Shown here piece by piece: positions 23,828 through 32,351 of a DNA stretch of 64,000 nt. The notes beneath the pieces are model-generated. The model had not been told where the DNA came from, did no database searches, and saw nothing but the letters and a program-made list of their open reading frames with translations. Numbering within the stretch: position 1 is the first letter of the stretch; each line of letters starts with the position of its first letter. The stretch covers positions 1-64,000 of the forward strand of contig JACPOI010000028.1 of NCBI GenBank assembly GCA_016185015.1, read 5' to 3'. The stretch is from Burkholderiales bacterium. GTDB lineage: Bacteria; Pseudomonadota; Gammaproteobacteria; Burkholderiales; Burkholderiaceae_C. A program made the position numbers and the translations under genes.

Positions 23828-24775
23828 ATGAAACGCGTTCTTATTTCTGCAGCGCTGCTGCTGAGTGCCGGCCTGGCGCTCGCGCAGGGCTATCCGAGCA
23901 AGCCGATCCGTATCGTGGTGCCCTTCACGCCTGGCAGTGCCACGGACATCATGGCGCGCATCGTGGGCGAGAAGCTGGGCACGGCCTGGGGCCAGACCGT
24001 GATCGTCGAGAACAAACCTGGGGCTGGCGGCACGGTCGGCTCGGCCTTCGTGGCCAAGAGCGAGCCCGATGGCTACACCCTGCTGGTGGTGTCCACCGGC
24101 CACGTGGTCAACCCGGTGCTCTACCCGGGCTTGAGCTACGACACGGTGGGCGACTTTGCCGGTATCACGCCGCTGGCCTCCCTGCCCAATGTGCTGGTGG
24201 TCGGCGCGGGCAGCCCGATCAAGAACGTGCAGGAGCTGATCGCCGCGGCCAAGGCCAATCCCGGCAAGCTGAACTACGCCTCGGCCGGCACGGGCAGCGC
24301 CACCCACGTGAACGCGGAGAAATTCCGCGCCGTCACGGGCCTGCAGGCCACCCACATCCCCTTCAAGGGCACCCCTGAGACCATCACCGAGACCGTGGCC
24401 GGTCGTGTCGACTTCATGTTCACGCCCGTGCTGTCCTCCATTCCGATGATCCGCGACAACCGCATGCGCGCCCTGGCGGTCAGCACGGCCCAGCGCTCCT
24501 CGGCCCTGCCGGAGGTGCCCACGGTGTCCGAAGCCGGCGTGCCCGGCTTCGTGTTCGACTTCTGGATCGGCCTGCTGGCGCCGGCCAAGACGCCGCGCGA
24601 CATCGTCAACAAGCTCAACCAGGAGGTCAGCAAGGCCCTGGCCCAGCCCGATGTGAAAGAGCGCATGGCCAAGCTCGGCGGTGAGCCGCTGCCGATGACC
24701 CCCGAGCGCTTTGACGCCTTCATCCGCGAAGAGCACACGACCCTGAGTGCCATCATGAAGGACGCGCCCAAGTAA
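23828..24775 (+). CDS. Bug-family (TctC) periplasmic solute receptor
   Basis: 315 residues with a signal peptide (cleavage LALAQ). Bug signature: YPSKPIRIVVPFTPGSATDIMARIVGEKLG, then VIVENKPGAGGTVGS, PDGYTLLV, NYASAGTGSATHVNAE and VPTVSEAGVPGF. Bug proteins bind carboxylates or similar small polar molecules and usually deliver to TctAB-type permeases; no such permease gene is in this window. It lies in the enzyme run 21474-27619 and probably binds the substrate or a precursor used there. AAAGGAG precedes the ATG. Confidence 0.93.
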   Translation: MKRVLISAALLLSAGLALAQGYPSKPIRIVVPFTPGSATDIMARIVGEKLGTAWGQTVIVENKPGAGGTVGSAFVAKSEPDGYTLLVVSTGHVVNPVLYPGLSYDTVGDFAGITPLASLPNVLVVGAGSPIKNVQELIAAAKANPGKLNYASAGTGSATHVNAEKFRAVTGLQATHIPFKGTPETITETVAGRVDFMFTPVLSSIPMIRDNRMRALAVSTAQRSSALPEVPTVSEAGVPGFVFDFWIGLLAPAKTPRDIVNKLNQEVSKALAQPDVKERMAKLGGEPLPMTPERFDAFIREEHTTLSAIMKDAPK

Positions 24776-24853
24776 GCGTGGCCCCGGCCGCCTGCAGCCA
24801 CCTGTGCCCAGGCGCACGGGTGGCGTTCTGAATCCTTGCGGAGATCCGTGTCC

Positions 24854-25777
24854 ATGCAGCCCTTGCGCGTCAACATCTTCAACACCTCCAGCAACCTGCC
24901 GCTGCTCGCGGCGCAGGAGGCCGGCTGTTTTGCCCGGCGCGGCCTGGCGCTGGAGATCCAGCACACGCCGAACTCCGATGCACAGCGCGCCGGCCTCGCC
25001 GCGGGCAGCTTCGACATCGCCCACGCCGCGGTAGACAACGCCGTGGCCATGGTGGAGGCGGGGCAGGACGTGGTCATCGTGCTGGGCGGCGACGCCGGCA
25101 TGAACGAGTTCATGGTGCGACCTGAGATCAAGACCATGACCGAGCTGCGCGGCAAGGTGCTGGCGGTCGATGCGCCCAACACGGCTTTTGCCCTGGTGGC
25201 CAAGAAGATCCTCAAGAACCACGGCCTGCATGAAGGGCGCGACTACACCGTGCGCCTAGCTGGTGGCACCGGCCCGCGTGCGGCCGCCATGGTGGCCGAC
25301 CCGCAGCTGGCCGCCGGCATGATCAACCCGCCTTTTTCCTTCACGGTGCGCCAGCAGGGCCTCAAGAGCCTGGGCAACCAGTACGCCCTGCTCGGGCCCT
25401 ACCAGGCCACGGGTGCTTTTGTCTTGCGCGACTGGGCGCGAACCCATGCGGACCTGCTGCAGGACTATCTGGCGGCCTACATCGAAGGCCAGCGTCTGGT
25501 CATGGCCCCGGCCCAACGTACAAAGATGATCGATCTGCTGGTGCGCAGCTTCAAGCTGGACGCCGTGGCCGCTGCCGGCACCTATGAGGCGCTGGTCACG
25601 CCGGGCGCCGGTCTCGCGCCGGATGCCCGCTTCAACACCGAAGGTTTCCAGACCGTGCTGGCCATCCGTGCCGAGATGGAAGGCATGTGGGGCGGCACGC
25701 CACCGGCGCCGGCCAAGTACATGGACCTGTCGTTTTTCGAACAGGCCTTGCAGAAAACAAGAGGAGATCAACCATGA
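24854..25777 (+). CDS. NMT1/THI5-like substrate-binding protein without visible signal peptide
   Basis: About 307 residues. Fold pattern of ABC-type NMT1/SsuA-like binding proteins: NIFNTSSNLPLLAAQEAGCFARRGLALEIQ, AAGSFDIAHAAVDNAVAM, then TELRGKVLAVDAPNTAFAL. No hydrophobic signal sequence is present with any start (ATG 24854, GTG 24848 or TTG 24836), which is odd for a transport receptor; a cytoplasmic sensor or enzyme role is possible. It sits between two Bug receptor genes, and its stop overlaps the next start (ATGA), so it is clearly part of the same operon. No ABC permease or ATPase accompanies it. Confidence 0.78.
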   Translation: MQPLRVNIFNTSSNLPLLAAQEAGCFARRGLALEIQHTPNSDAQRAGLAAGSFDIAHAAVDNAVAMVEAGQDVVIVLGGDAGMNEFMVRPEIKTMTELRGKVLAVDAPNTAFALVAKKILKNHGLHEGRDYTVRLAGGTGPRAAAMVADPQLAAGMINPPFSFTVRQQGLKSLGNQYALLGPYQATGAFVLRDWARTHADLLQDYLAAYIEGQRLVMAPAQRTKMIDLLVRSFKLDAVAAAGTYEALVTPGAGLAPDARFNTEGFQTVLAIRAEMEGMWGGTPPAPAKYMDLSFFEQALQKTRGDQP

Positions 25778-26730
25778 AACGTTTCGCCCTGACCGTCCTG
25801 TCCGCGCTGGCCCTGGGCTCCGCCCTCGCGCAAGGCTACCCGGCCAAGCCCATCAAGTTCGTCGTGCCCTTCACCGCGGGCAGCGCCACCGACATCGTCG
25901 CGCGTACCGTGGGCGAATCCATGAGCCGCAGCATGGGCCAGCCCATCGTCATCGAGAACAAGCTGGGCGCCGGCGGCACCATTGCTGCCGCCCAGGTGGC
26001 CAAGAGCGAGGCCGACGGCTACACCATCCTCGTGCATTCCTCGGCGCATGCGCTGAACCCGGCGCTCTATCCGAACCCGGGCTACGACACGCTCAAGGAC
26101 CTGACGGGCGTGACCACGCTGGCGGCGATTCCCAATGTGCTGGTGGCGCACCCGAACAAGGGCTGGAAGACCCAGGCCGAGCTGATCGCCGCGGTCAAGG
26201 CCAGCCCGGGCAAGTTCAACTACGCCTCGGCCGGCATCGGCAGCGGCACGCACATGAACGCCGAGATCTTCCGCCTGCAAGCCGGCATCGATGCCCTGCA
26301 CGTACCCTATAAGGGCACGCCCGACGCGATGAACAATGTCATCGGCGGCTCCAACGACTGGTTCTTCGCGCCCCTGGCCTCGGCCCTGCCGTTGATCCGC
26401 GATAACCGCCTGCAGGCCCTGTCGGTCAGCACCAAGATGCGCGCCTCCACCCTGCCGGACGTCCCCACCAGCATCGAAGCTGGCCTGCCCGCTTCCGACT
26501 ACACCCTGTGGGTCGGCATGATCGTGCCCGCGGCCACGCCGGTGGCCGTGATCAGGAAGCTCAACGAAGAGGCCCTCAAGGCCTTGAGCAGCCCCGAGCT
26601 GAAAGAGCGCATGGCCAAGCTGGGCGCCGACCCCTTCCCCCTGAGCCCCGAGGCCTTCAACGCCTACATCCGGAGCGAGATGGAGGTGGCCGCACGCATC
26701 GTCAAGGCGGCCAATCTGAAGGCCCAGTGA
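25774..26730 (+). CDS. Bug-family (TctC) periplasmic solute receptor
   Basis: 318 residues with a signal peptide (LGSALAQ). Bug motifs: YPAKPIKFVVPFTAGSATDIVARTVGE, IVIENKLGAGGTI, ADGYTILVHSSAHALNPALYP, NYASAGIGSGTHMNAE, LPDVPTSIEAGL. It is close in sequence to the receptor at 23828-24775 (same GSATDI and ATHMNAE-type segments), suggesting duplication within the operon. GAGGAG precedes the ATG, which overlaps the previous stop codon. Followed after 13 bp by a second beta-hydroxyacid dehydrogenase. Confidence 0.93.
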   Translation: MKRFALTVLSALALGSALAQGYPAKPIKFVVPFTAGSATDIVARTVGESMSRSMGQPIVIENKLGAGGTIAAAQVAKSEADGYTILVHSSAHALNPALYPNPGYDTLKDLTGVTTLAAIPNVLVAHPNKGWKTQAELIAAVKASPGKFNYASAGIGSGTHMNAEIFRLQAGIDALHVPYKGTPDAMNNVIGGSNDWFFAPLASALPLIRDNRLQALSVSTKMRASTLPDVPTSIEAGLPASDYTLWVGMIVPAATPVAVIRKLNEEALKALSSPELKERMAKLGADPFPLSPEAFNAYIRSEMEVAARIVKAANLKAQ

Positions 26731-26743
26731 GGCGGACCTCCCC

Positions 26744-27619
26744 ATGAAGATCCATTTCACCGGCATCGGCAAGATGGGCCTGCCCATGGCCGGCCATCTG
26801 GCCGCTGCCGGGCACGACCTGACCGTCAGCGACCCTTGCGACGAACGTTGCGAGTTGGCGCAGGAGCAGGGCCTGGTTGTGGCCAGCGACGCATCGGCGG
26901 CCATGGCGGCGGCCGACGCCATCTTTTCCTCGCTGCCGCACGACGCGGCCTTGCGCGCGGTCGCCGCCCAGGTGGCGTCCGCCGCCCGGCCCGGCACGGT
27001 CTATGTCGATACCAGCACCGTGTCGCTGCAGGCCTCGGCCGAGGCGGCCCAGGCGCTGGAGGGCAAAGGCCTGGTCTATCTGCGCACCGCCGTCTCGGGC
27101 AACAACAAGATGGCCGAGGCCGCGCAGCTCACCGTGCTGGCTTCTGGCCCGCGGGGCGCCTACGAGCAGATGCTGCCGCTGCTGCAGACCCTGGGCCCCA
27201 GCCACTTCTACCTGGGTGAGGCCGAACAGGCGCGCCTGATGAAGCTGGTCGTCAACCTCATGATCGCCCAGACCAGCGCCATGCTGGCCGAGGCGCTGAC
27301 CCTGGGGCGCAAGGGCGGGCTGGACTGGCAGGCCATGTGGCAGGTGCTGAGCGCCAGCGCCGTGGCTTCGCCCATCGTCAAGGCCAAGTCCGAGCAGTTG
27401 AGCCGGCGTGACTTCACCCCCACTTTCACGGTGGAGCAGATGATCAAGGACCTGGACCTGATCCTGGCCGCGGGTGCAGCCAGTAACGTGCCCCTGATGC
27501 AGACGGCCATGACCCAGAAGCTCATGCACGCCGCCGTGGTGCAGGGCAATGGCCTGGACGATTACGCGGCCATCATCAAGGTGCTGGAACGCGGCGCCGG
27601 TCTGAACCCCAAGCTGTAA
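26744..27619 (+). CDS. NAD(P)-dependent beta-hydroxyacid dehydrogenase, second copy
   Basis: 291 residues. Rossmann motif MKIHFTGIGKMGLPMAGHL, substrate motif RTAVSGNNKMAEAAQLTV and the presumed catalytic Lys in RLMKLVVNLMI. Like the enzyme at 21474 it has SGN in place of SGG in the substrate loop, so the two are probably a functional pair with related substrates. The Cys-rich SDPCDERCELAQ segment after the second strand is unusual. It is the last gene of the operon-like run; maleylacetate reductase follows after 31 bp. Confidence 0.83.
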   Translation: MKIHFTGIGKMGLPMAGHLAAAGHDLTVSDPCDERCELAQEQGLVVASDASAAMAAADAIFSSLPHDAALRAVAAQVASAARPGTVYVDTSTVSLQASAEAAQALEGKGLVYLRTAVSGNNKMAEAAQLTVLASGPRGAYEQMLPLLQTLGPSHFYLGEAEQARLMKLVVNLMIAQTSAMLAEALTLGRKGGLDWQAMWQVLSASAVASPIVKAKSEQLSRRDFTPTFTVEQMIKDLDLILAAGAASNVPLMQTAMTQKLMHAAVVQGNGLDDYAAIIKVLERGAGLNPKL

Positions 27620-27650
27620 TCTAGAGCGGTCGATTTCCCTGGAGCGTTTC

Positions 27651-28712
27651 GTGAACCCATTTGTCTATACCGCCCAAGCCGCACGCGTTGTCTTCGGCGC
27701 GGGCTCCCTCTCGCAGCTGGCCAAGGAGATCGATGCCCTGGGCTGCAAACGCGCGCTGGTGCTGTCCACGCCCGAGCAGCGGGCTTCGGCCGAGATGGTG
27801 GCGGATCTGCTGGGTGCGCGTGCGGCCGGCGTGTTCGACCGTGCGGTCATGCACGTGCCCATCGAGACTGCGCGTGAAGCGCGCGAAGTGGCGAAGCAGC
27901 TCGGTGCCGACTGCGCCGTGGCCATCGGCGGCGGCTCCACCACGGGCCTGGGCAAGGCCATTGCGCTGGACTCGGGCCTGCCGATCCTGGCCATCCCCAC
28001 CACCTATGCCGGCTCGGAGATGACCCCCATCTACGGCATCACCGAGGCCGGACTCAAGAAGACCGGGCGCGACCTGCGCGTGCTGCCGCGCACCGTGATC
28101 TACGACCCCGAACTCACGCTGAGCCTGCCCGTGGGTTTGAGTGTCACCAGCGGCATCAACGCCATCGCCCACGCGGCCGAAGGCCTGTACGCGGTGGACA
28201 GCAACCCCATCATGGACCTGATGGCCGAGGAGGGCATCGCCGCCCTGGGCCGCGCCTTGCCGGCCATCGTGAAGGATGCACGCGACATGGCCGCGCGTGC
28301 CGATGCGCTGTACGGCGCCTGGCTGTGCGGCACCGTACTCGGCCACGTGGGCATGGCGCTCCACCACAAGCTCTGCCACACTCTGGGCGGCAGTTTCAAC
28401 CTGCCGCATGCCGAGACCCACACCATCGTGTTGCCGCACGCGCTGGCCTACAACAGCCAGCACGCGCCGCAGGCCATGGCGCGCATCCGGCGCGCGCTCG
28501 GCGGCGCCAGTGCCGCGCAGGCGGTCTACGACCTGGCGAAAAACAATGGCGCGCCAGTGGCGCTCAAGGACATCGGCATGAAGGCCGCGGACCTGGACCG
28601 CGCCTGCGAGATTGCCCTGCAGAACCAGTACCCCAACCCGCGCCCGCTGGAGCGCACGGCCCTGCGACAGCTCTTCCAGGACGCCTTTGACGGCCTGCGC
28701 CCCGCGGCCTGA
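27651..28712 (+). CDS. Maleylacetate reductase
   Basis: 353 residues, GTG start. Iron-containing alcohol dehydrogenase fold of the maleylacetate reductase type: VVFGAGSLSQLAKEI, AIGGGSTTGLGKAIAL, AIPTTYAGSEMTPIYGITE and the histidine-rich GMALHHKLCHTLGGSFNLPHAETHTIVLPHALAYN. It reduces maleylacetate with NAD(P)H to 3-oxoadipate, joining hydroxyquinol (or chlorocatechol) cleavage to the beta-ketoadipate pathway. That links the dioxygenases at 36675 and 44602 to pcaIJF. The iron ligands of true alcohol dehydrogenases are partly kept, but maleylacetate reductases do not need metal. Confidence 0.93.
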   Translation: MNPFVYTAQAARVVFGAGSLSQLAKEIDALGCKRALVLSTPEQRASAEMVADLLGARAAGVFDRAVMHVPIETAREAREVAKQLGADCAVAIGGGSTTGLGKAIALDSGLPILAIPTTYAGSEMTPIYGITEAGLKKTGRDLRVLPRTVIYDPELTLSLPVGLSVTSGINAIAHAAEGLYAVDSNPIMDLMAEEGIAALGRALPAIVKDARDMAARADALYGAWLCGTVLGHVGMALHHKLCHTLGGSFNLPHAETHTIVLPHALAYNSQHAPQAMARIRRALGGASAAQAVYDLAKNNGAPVALKDIGMKAADLDRACEIALQNQYPNPRPLERTALRQLFQDAFDGLRPAA

Positions 28713-28765
28713 CCCCGGCCCGGGCCGATCTCCCCTGTAACCCTGCCCCGTTTGTGGGTATCCGG

Positions 28766-28791
28766 CAATTAAATTGCACGCAATTTAATTG
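28766..28791. promoter_or_regulatory. OhrR operator, perfect CAATTAAATTGC inverted repeat
   Basis: 12-bp perfect arms with a 2-bp spacer, 18 bp before the ohrR start codon. AT-rich palindromes with AATT/TTAA are typical OhrR sites. It would autoregulate ohrR and, if transcription reads through, ohr. Confidence 0.7.
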
Positions 28792-28809
28792 TAAACAATA
28801 ATTCAGCCC

Positions 28810-29259
28810 ATGCCGAAACAAAAACTCTCTCCCGACCAGGCCCTGCAGCTCGACCGGCAGCTCTGCTTTGCCCTGTACTCCGCCTCGCACGCCATGTCCA
28901 AGGCCTACAAGCCGCACCTGGACGCGCTGGGCCTGACCTACCCGCAGTACGTGGCCATGCTGGTGTTGTGGGAGCGCGATGGTTTGACCGTCTCGGAGAT
29001 CGGTGAACGCCTCTTTCTCGATTCGGGCACGCTCACGCCCCTGCTCAAGCGCCTGGAGAGTGCCGGCTACATCAGCCGCCTGCGCGATGCTGCCGACGAG
29101 CGCCGTGTGCTGATCCAGCTCACGGCCGCCGGTCGCAAGCTCAAGGCCACGGCCGCGCCCATCCCCGGCTGCATGCTCGAAGCCGCGCAATGCTCATTGA
29201 ACGAACTCACCGCGCTGACTCGGGAGGTCCAGCAACTGCGTGATCGCCTGCAGGCCTGA
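28810..29259 (+). CDS. ohrR: MarR-family organic-peroxide sensor OhrR
   Basis: 149 residues. Winged helix protein of the OhrR branch: the reactive Cys is Cys19 in [13 protein letters not shown], followed by [26 protein letters not shown], the recognition region [21 protein letters not shown] and the wing [10 protein letters not shown]. Oxidation of Cys19 by organic hydroperoxides releases DNA. Two extra cysteines near the C-terminus ([12 protein letters not shown]) suggest the two-Cys type. It lies 42 bp upstream of ohr with a strong palindrome in front. Confidence 0.93.
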   Translation: MPKQKLSPDQALQLDRQLCFALYSASHAMSKAYKPHLDALGLTYPQYVAMLVLWERDGLTVSEIGERLFLDSGTLTPLLKRLESAGYISRLRDAADERRVLIQLTAAGRKLKATAAPIPGCMLEAAQCSLNELTALTREVQQLRDRLQA

Positions 29260-29301
29260 TTCCCTTTTTCCCATCCTTTCAACCACCACCAGGAGCTCAC
29301 C

Positions 29302-29730
29302 ATGCCCACGATCCTCGACAAAGTTGTCTACACCGCCAAGGCCCACACCACCGGCGGCCGCGAAGGCCGTGCTACCACCGACGACGGCCTGCTCGACGTC
29401 AAGCTGTCCCCGCCCAAGGCCATGGGCGGTGCTGGCGGTGCGACCAACCCCGAACAGTTGTTCGCCGCCGGCTACTCGGCCTGTTTCATGGGCGCGGTCA
29501 AGCATGTGGCCGGCATGAAGAAGGTGGCCGTTCCCGCCGACGCTGCGATCGACGCTGAAGTCGACATCGGTCCGATCCCCCAGGGTTTCGGCATCGCCGT
29601 GCGCCTGGCCGTGAGCCTGCCGGGCCTGGACCGCGCCGTGGCGCAGGATCTGGTGGACACCGCCCACAAGGTCTGCCCCTACTCCAACGCCACGCGCGGC
29701 AACATCGTCGTCGACCTGCGCCTCGTCTGA
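29302..29730 (+). CDS. ohr: Organic hydroperoxide resistance protein
   Basis: 142 residues, Ohr/OsmC fold. Redox cysteines Cys61 (AAGYSACFMGAV) and Cys125 (AHKVCPYSNATRGN) are in the exact family contexts. It is a dihydrolipoamide-dependent thiol peroxidase that reduces organic hydroperoxides in the cytoplasm. Ribosome site CAGGAG before the ATG. It follows its regulator ohrR and ends at a strong terminator. Aromatic oxidation by neighbouring oxygenases is a plausible source of peroxides, but the pair is common elsewhere too. Confidence 0.95.
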   Translation: MPTILDKVVYTAKAHTTGGREGRATTDDGLLDVKLSPPKAMGGAGGATNPEQLFAAGYSACFMGAVKHVAGMKKVAVPADAAIDAEVDIGPIPQGFGIAVRLAVSLPGLDRAVAQDLVDTAHKVCPYSNATRGNIVVDLRLV

Positions 29731-29740
29731 GGCCATGAAA

Positions 29741-29776
29741 AAAGCCGCCGGGCTCCAGGAGCCCGGCGGCTTTTTC
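29741..29776. terminator. Bidirectional terminator between ohr and a Bug receptor gene
   Basis: 16-bp perfect stem (AAAGCCGCCGGGCTCC and complement) with a 1-nt centre, A run on one side and T run on the other; serves both convergent genes. Confidence 0.92.
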
Positions 29777-29793
29777 TTGGCGGTCGGTAACGA

Positions 29794-30789
29794 TCAGCCC
29801 GGTTTGATCCCGGCCTTGATCACCACCTCTTTCCAGCGGGCCTGTTCCTTGGCGACGAAATCGCCGTACTCCTTGGGCGTGCCGCCGCCAGGTGTGGCGC
29901 TTTCGGCGTCGTGCTTGGCCATCACGTCAGGCGCCTTCATGGCCTTGGCGCATTCCTGCTGCAGACGGGTGATGATCGCCTGCGGTGTGCCGGCACGGGC
30001 GTGGATGCCGTACCACTGTTCGGTTTCGAAACCCGGATAGAACTCGCTGACCGAGGGGACATCCGGCAGCACGGAGATGCGCTTGGGCGAGCCCACGCCG
30101 AGACAGCGGACCGCGCCGCTCTTGATGTGCGGCAGCAGCGCCGGTGTGCCCGCCGAGAAGAAATCAACCCGGCCGGCCAGGAAGTCCGTCAGTGCCGGAC
30201 CCGTGCCGCGGTAGGGGATGTGGGTCATGAAGATCCCGGTCTTCAGCTTCAGCGCCTCGACGGCCAGGTGGCCCGCACTGGCGTTGCCGGCCGACGCGTA
30301 GTTCAGCTGGCCCGGCTTGGATTTGGCGTAGGCCACAAAGGACTTCAGGTCGGTCACGGGCACGTCCTTGTGCACGCAGAACAGGCTGGGGATGCGGTTG
30401 AGCAGGGTGACCGGCACGAAGTCCTTGTTCACGTCGTAGCCGGCATCGGGATAGATCAGCGGGTTGACCGCCATCAGGCCGATGTGGCTCATGACGATGG
30501 TGTAGCCATCGGCCGGTGCGCGCATCAGTTCCTGCATGGCCGGCACCCCGCCGCCGCCGCCCTTGTTGTCGATGACGAAGTTGGCGCCGATCTGCTTGGT
30601 GAGTTCGGCCGCAATGCTGCGCGCCACGATGCTGGAGGTGCCGCCGGGTGCGAAGGGCACAATCCAGCGGATGGGCTTGTTGGGCCAGGCGCTCTGGGCC
30701 TGTGCTGCGACGCCTGAGGCAGCCAATCCGGCTGCGCCCATCAGCTTCAGATAGCCGCGGCGGTCCAGCTTGCTAAGGTCTTGGTTCAT
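29794..30789 (-). CDS. Bug-family (TctC) receptor with Tat-like signal
   Basis: 331 residues. The N-terminus, LDRRGYLKLMGAAGLAASG, has a twin-arginine pattern ahead of the hydrophobic core (cleavage near AQAQS), unlike the Sec signals of most Bug proteins here. Bug motifs: WPNKPIRWIVPFAPGGTSSIVARSIAAEL, FVIDNKGGGGGVPAMQ, ADGYTIVMSHIG, NYASAGNASAGHLAVE, LPDVPSVSEFYPGF. It stands alone between two terminators/promoters, convergent with ohr and divergent from a cytochrome gene; ligand unknown. Confidence 0.92.
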   Translation of the reverse strand: MNQDLSKLDRRGYLKLMGAAGLAASGVAAQAQSAWPNKPIRWIVPFAPGGTSSIVARSIAAELTKQIGANFVIDNKGGGGGVPAMQELMRAPADGYTIVMSHIGLMAVNPLIYPDAGYDVNKDFVPVTLLNRIPSLFCVHKDVPVTDLKSFVAYAKSKPGQLNYASAGNASAGHLAVEALKLKTGIFMTHIPYRGTGPALTDFLAGRVDFFSAGTPALLPHIKSGAVRCLGVGSPKRISVLPDVPSVSEFYPGFETEQWYGIHARAGTPQAIITRLQQECAKAMKAPDVMAKHDAESATPGGGTPKEYGDFVAKEQARWKEVVIKAGIKPG

Positions 30790-30930
30790 AGGTCTCTCTC
30801 TTTCGTACGTAAGCCTGTTTTATGTCGCAAATGCGGTGTCGGTGCAATCTGTAATAACACTAATGCTGACACAATGGCGCAGTACCTGGCCCGCGAGCCG
30901 GGCCGGGAATGCAGTGCAAAGGAGATGATG

Positions 30931-31416
30931 ATGGCAAAAATCTCGTGGTGTTCGGGTGGGGTGTCGGTGGCGCTGCTGGTCGTATTGACCGGCTGCACGG
31001 TGGATTTGCAGAACCGCCACGCCTCGCAGGAGGTCGCCCAGCTTTCTGTCGCACCCGGCTCGGTCTACCTGGGCTGGCGTGTGTTCCAGGACAAGTGTGC
31101 CGCTTGCCACGGAGCCGCCGCTACCGGCACGGCCAGCGCGCCTGACCTGCTGCCCCGCGTGCGTGCCATGGGTGAACGCCAATTCGTGAGCCTGGTGCTG
31201 CAGCGCTACGACCTGACTCAGCCGGCCACGCAAGCGCGCAGCGGGACGACCGCCGGTGAGGCGCAGATCGAGGTCGCCATGCAGCGCAAGGATGCCCCGC
31301 TTGTCATGCCGGCCTGGCAGAGCGAGCCGCGCGTGAACGCACACATCCTCGATCTGTACGCCTTCCTCTCGGCACGCGCCCAGGGCCGTCAGGGTGCGGA
31401 GCGGCCCACGCCCTGA
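30931..31416 (+). CDS. Lipoprotein c-type cytochrome
   Basis: 161 residues. Signal sequence with lipobox (VVLTGC), then SVYLGWRVFQDKCAACHG with one haem site near residue 58. Later PLVMPAWQSEPRVNAHILDLYAFL holds the probable Met ligand and the C-terminal helix. It is a membrane-anchored monohaem electron carrier, of the kind that accompanies periplasmic dehydrogenases. Three ATG codons stand in a row; the third (30931) has GGAG at ideal distance. Its last 28 bp overlap the end of the convergent hydrolase gene. Confidence 0.85.
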   Translation: MAKISWCSGGVSVALLVVLTGCTVDLQNRHASQEVAQLSVAPGSVYLGWRVFQDKCAACHGAAATGTASAPDLLPRVRAMGERQFVSLVLQRYDLTQPATQARSGTTAGEAQIEVAMQRKDAPLVMPAWQSEPRVNAHILDLYAFLSARAQGRQGAERPTP

Positions 31417-32216
31417 GCCTGCGGCGCCAGATGCGCGGCCAGCAGCGCCGCGCATTCCTGCGGGTGTGTGCTGATCAGGAAGTGGCTGGCACCGGCCACC
31501 ACCGCAGCGCGTGCCTGCGGCAGATGGGCTGCCAGCACCTGCGTCATGGCCACCATGGCCGGGTTGGCCTGCTCGCCGCGCACCAGCAGCACGGGCATGG
31601 TCAGCCGCGCCAGGTCGGCACCACTGAAGTCGTAGCCAAAGTCGGTGTGCCAGTCCAGCACGTTGGCCGGCGCGCTCTGGCGGCAGTAGTCCTGCACGGC
31701 CGGCGGCATGGCGGCAAAGGAGCTGGTCCCACCCCAGAAATCGATGATGCGGCCCGGGGCGTCGTGCTCGGCGTGTGCCACGGCCTGCTCGAAGGCGTCG
31801 CTCATGCGGCGCGTGGCGGCGTGCAGATCGGCGTGGCCGTGATGGTGCAGCAGGGCCAGGGGGTTGGCCTCGAAGAGCGCCAGGCTGGCGACCTCGATCC
31901 GGCCGCTGAGCGCGCCGGCCAGTGCCACCGTGCCCCCAAAGGAATGCCCCACCAGATGGACGGGCCCCGGCACGCGCCGGGCCACGGCCTCCAGCACGCG
32001 CAGCTCGTGTGACATGTCGGCGTCGCCGGCGCGGCGTGTCTCCGCGGTCTGGCCATAACCGCACAGGCTGGTGGCGACAAAGCGCCACTGGGGTGGCAGC
32101 ATTCGCTGGATCGGTTTCCAGGCGGCCGGTGTGCTGTAGGAGCCCGGCACGAAGAGCACGGTGGGCCCGTGGCCGGATTCGGTGTAGTCGATGCCTGCTG
32201 CCGGCGTGCTGCTCAT
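31389..32216 (-). CDS. Alpha/beta-fold hydrolase
   Basis: 275 residues. Alpha/beta hydrolase with the oxyanion region VLFVPGSYSTPAAWKPI, nucleophile elbow LVGHSFGGTVAL (Ser), acid in the MPVLLVRGEQANPAM region and the catalytic His in VVAGASHFLISTHP. Substrate is not evident; relatives hydrolyse esters, lactones or ring-cleavage products. ATG 32216 is taken because the upstream extension has no family-like sequence. It is the last gene of a five-gene minus-strand set (LysR, FAD hydroxylase, GlcG-like, Bug receptor, hydrolase), with a 135-bp gap before it. Confidence 0.83.
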   Translation of the reverse strand: MSSTPAAGIDYTESGHGPTVLFVPGSYSTPAAWKPIQRMLPPQWRFVATSLCGYGQTAETRRAGDADMSHELRVLEAVARRVPGPVHLVGHSFGGTVALAGALSGRIEVASLALFEANPLALLHHHGHADLHAATRRMSDAFEQAVAHAEHDAPGRIIDFWGGTSSFAAMPPAVQDYCRQSAPANVLDWHTDFGYDFSGADLARLTMPVLLVRGEQANPAMVAMTQVLAAHLPQARAAVVAGASHFLISTHPQECAALLAAHLAPQAQGVGRSAP

Positions 32217-32351
32217 GGGCGGTGTCCTGAGGAATGCGTTTCCCCATTGTGATGGACTCGCACTCCCAGGGAAAGCCCGGCGCAGCAGGCGCACAGCAGC
32301 CGAGCGCCGTCCGGTCCACCGCTGTTTTCCTGGGCAAGGGAGGGCCGCGCC

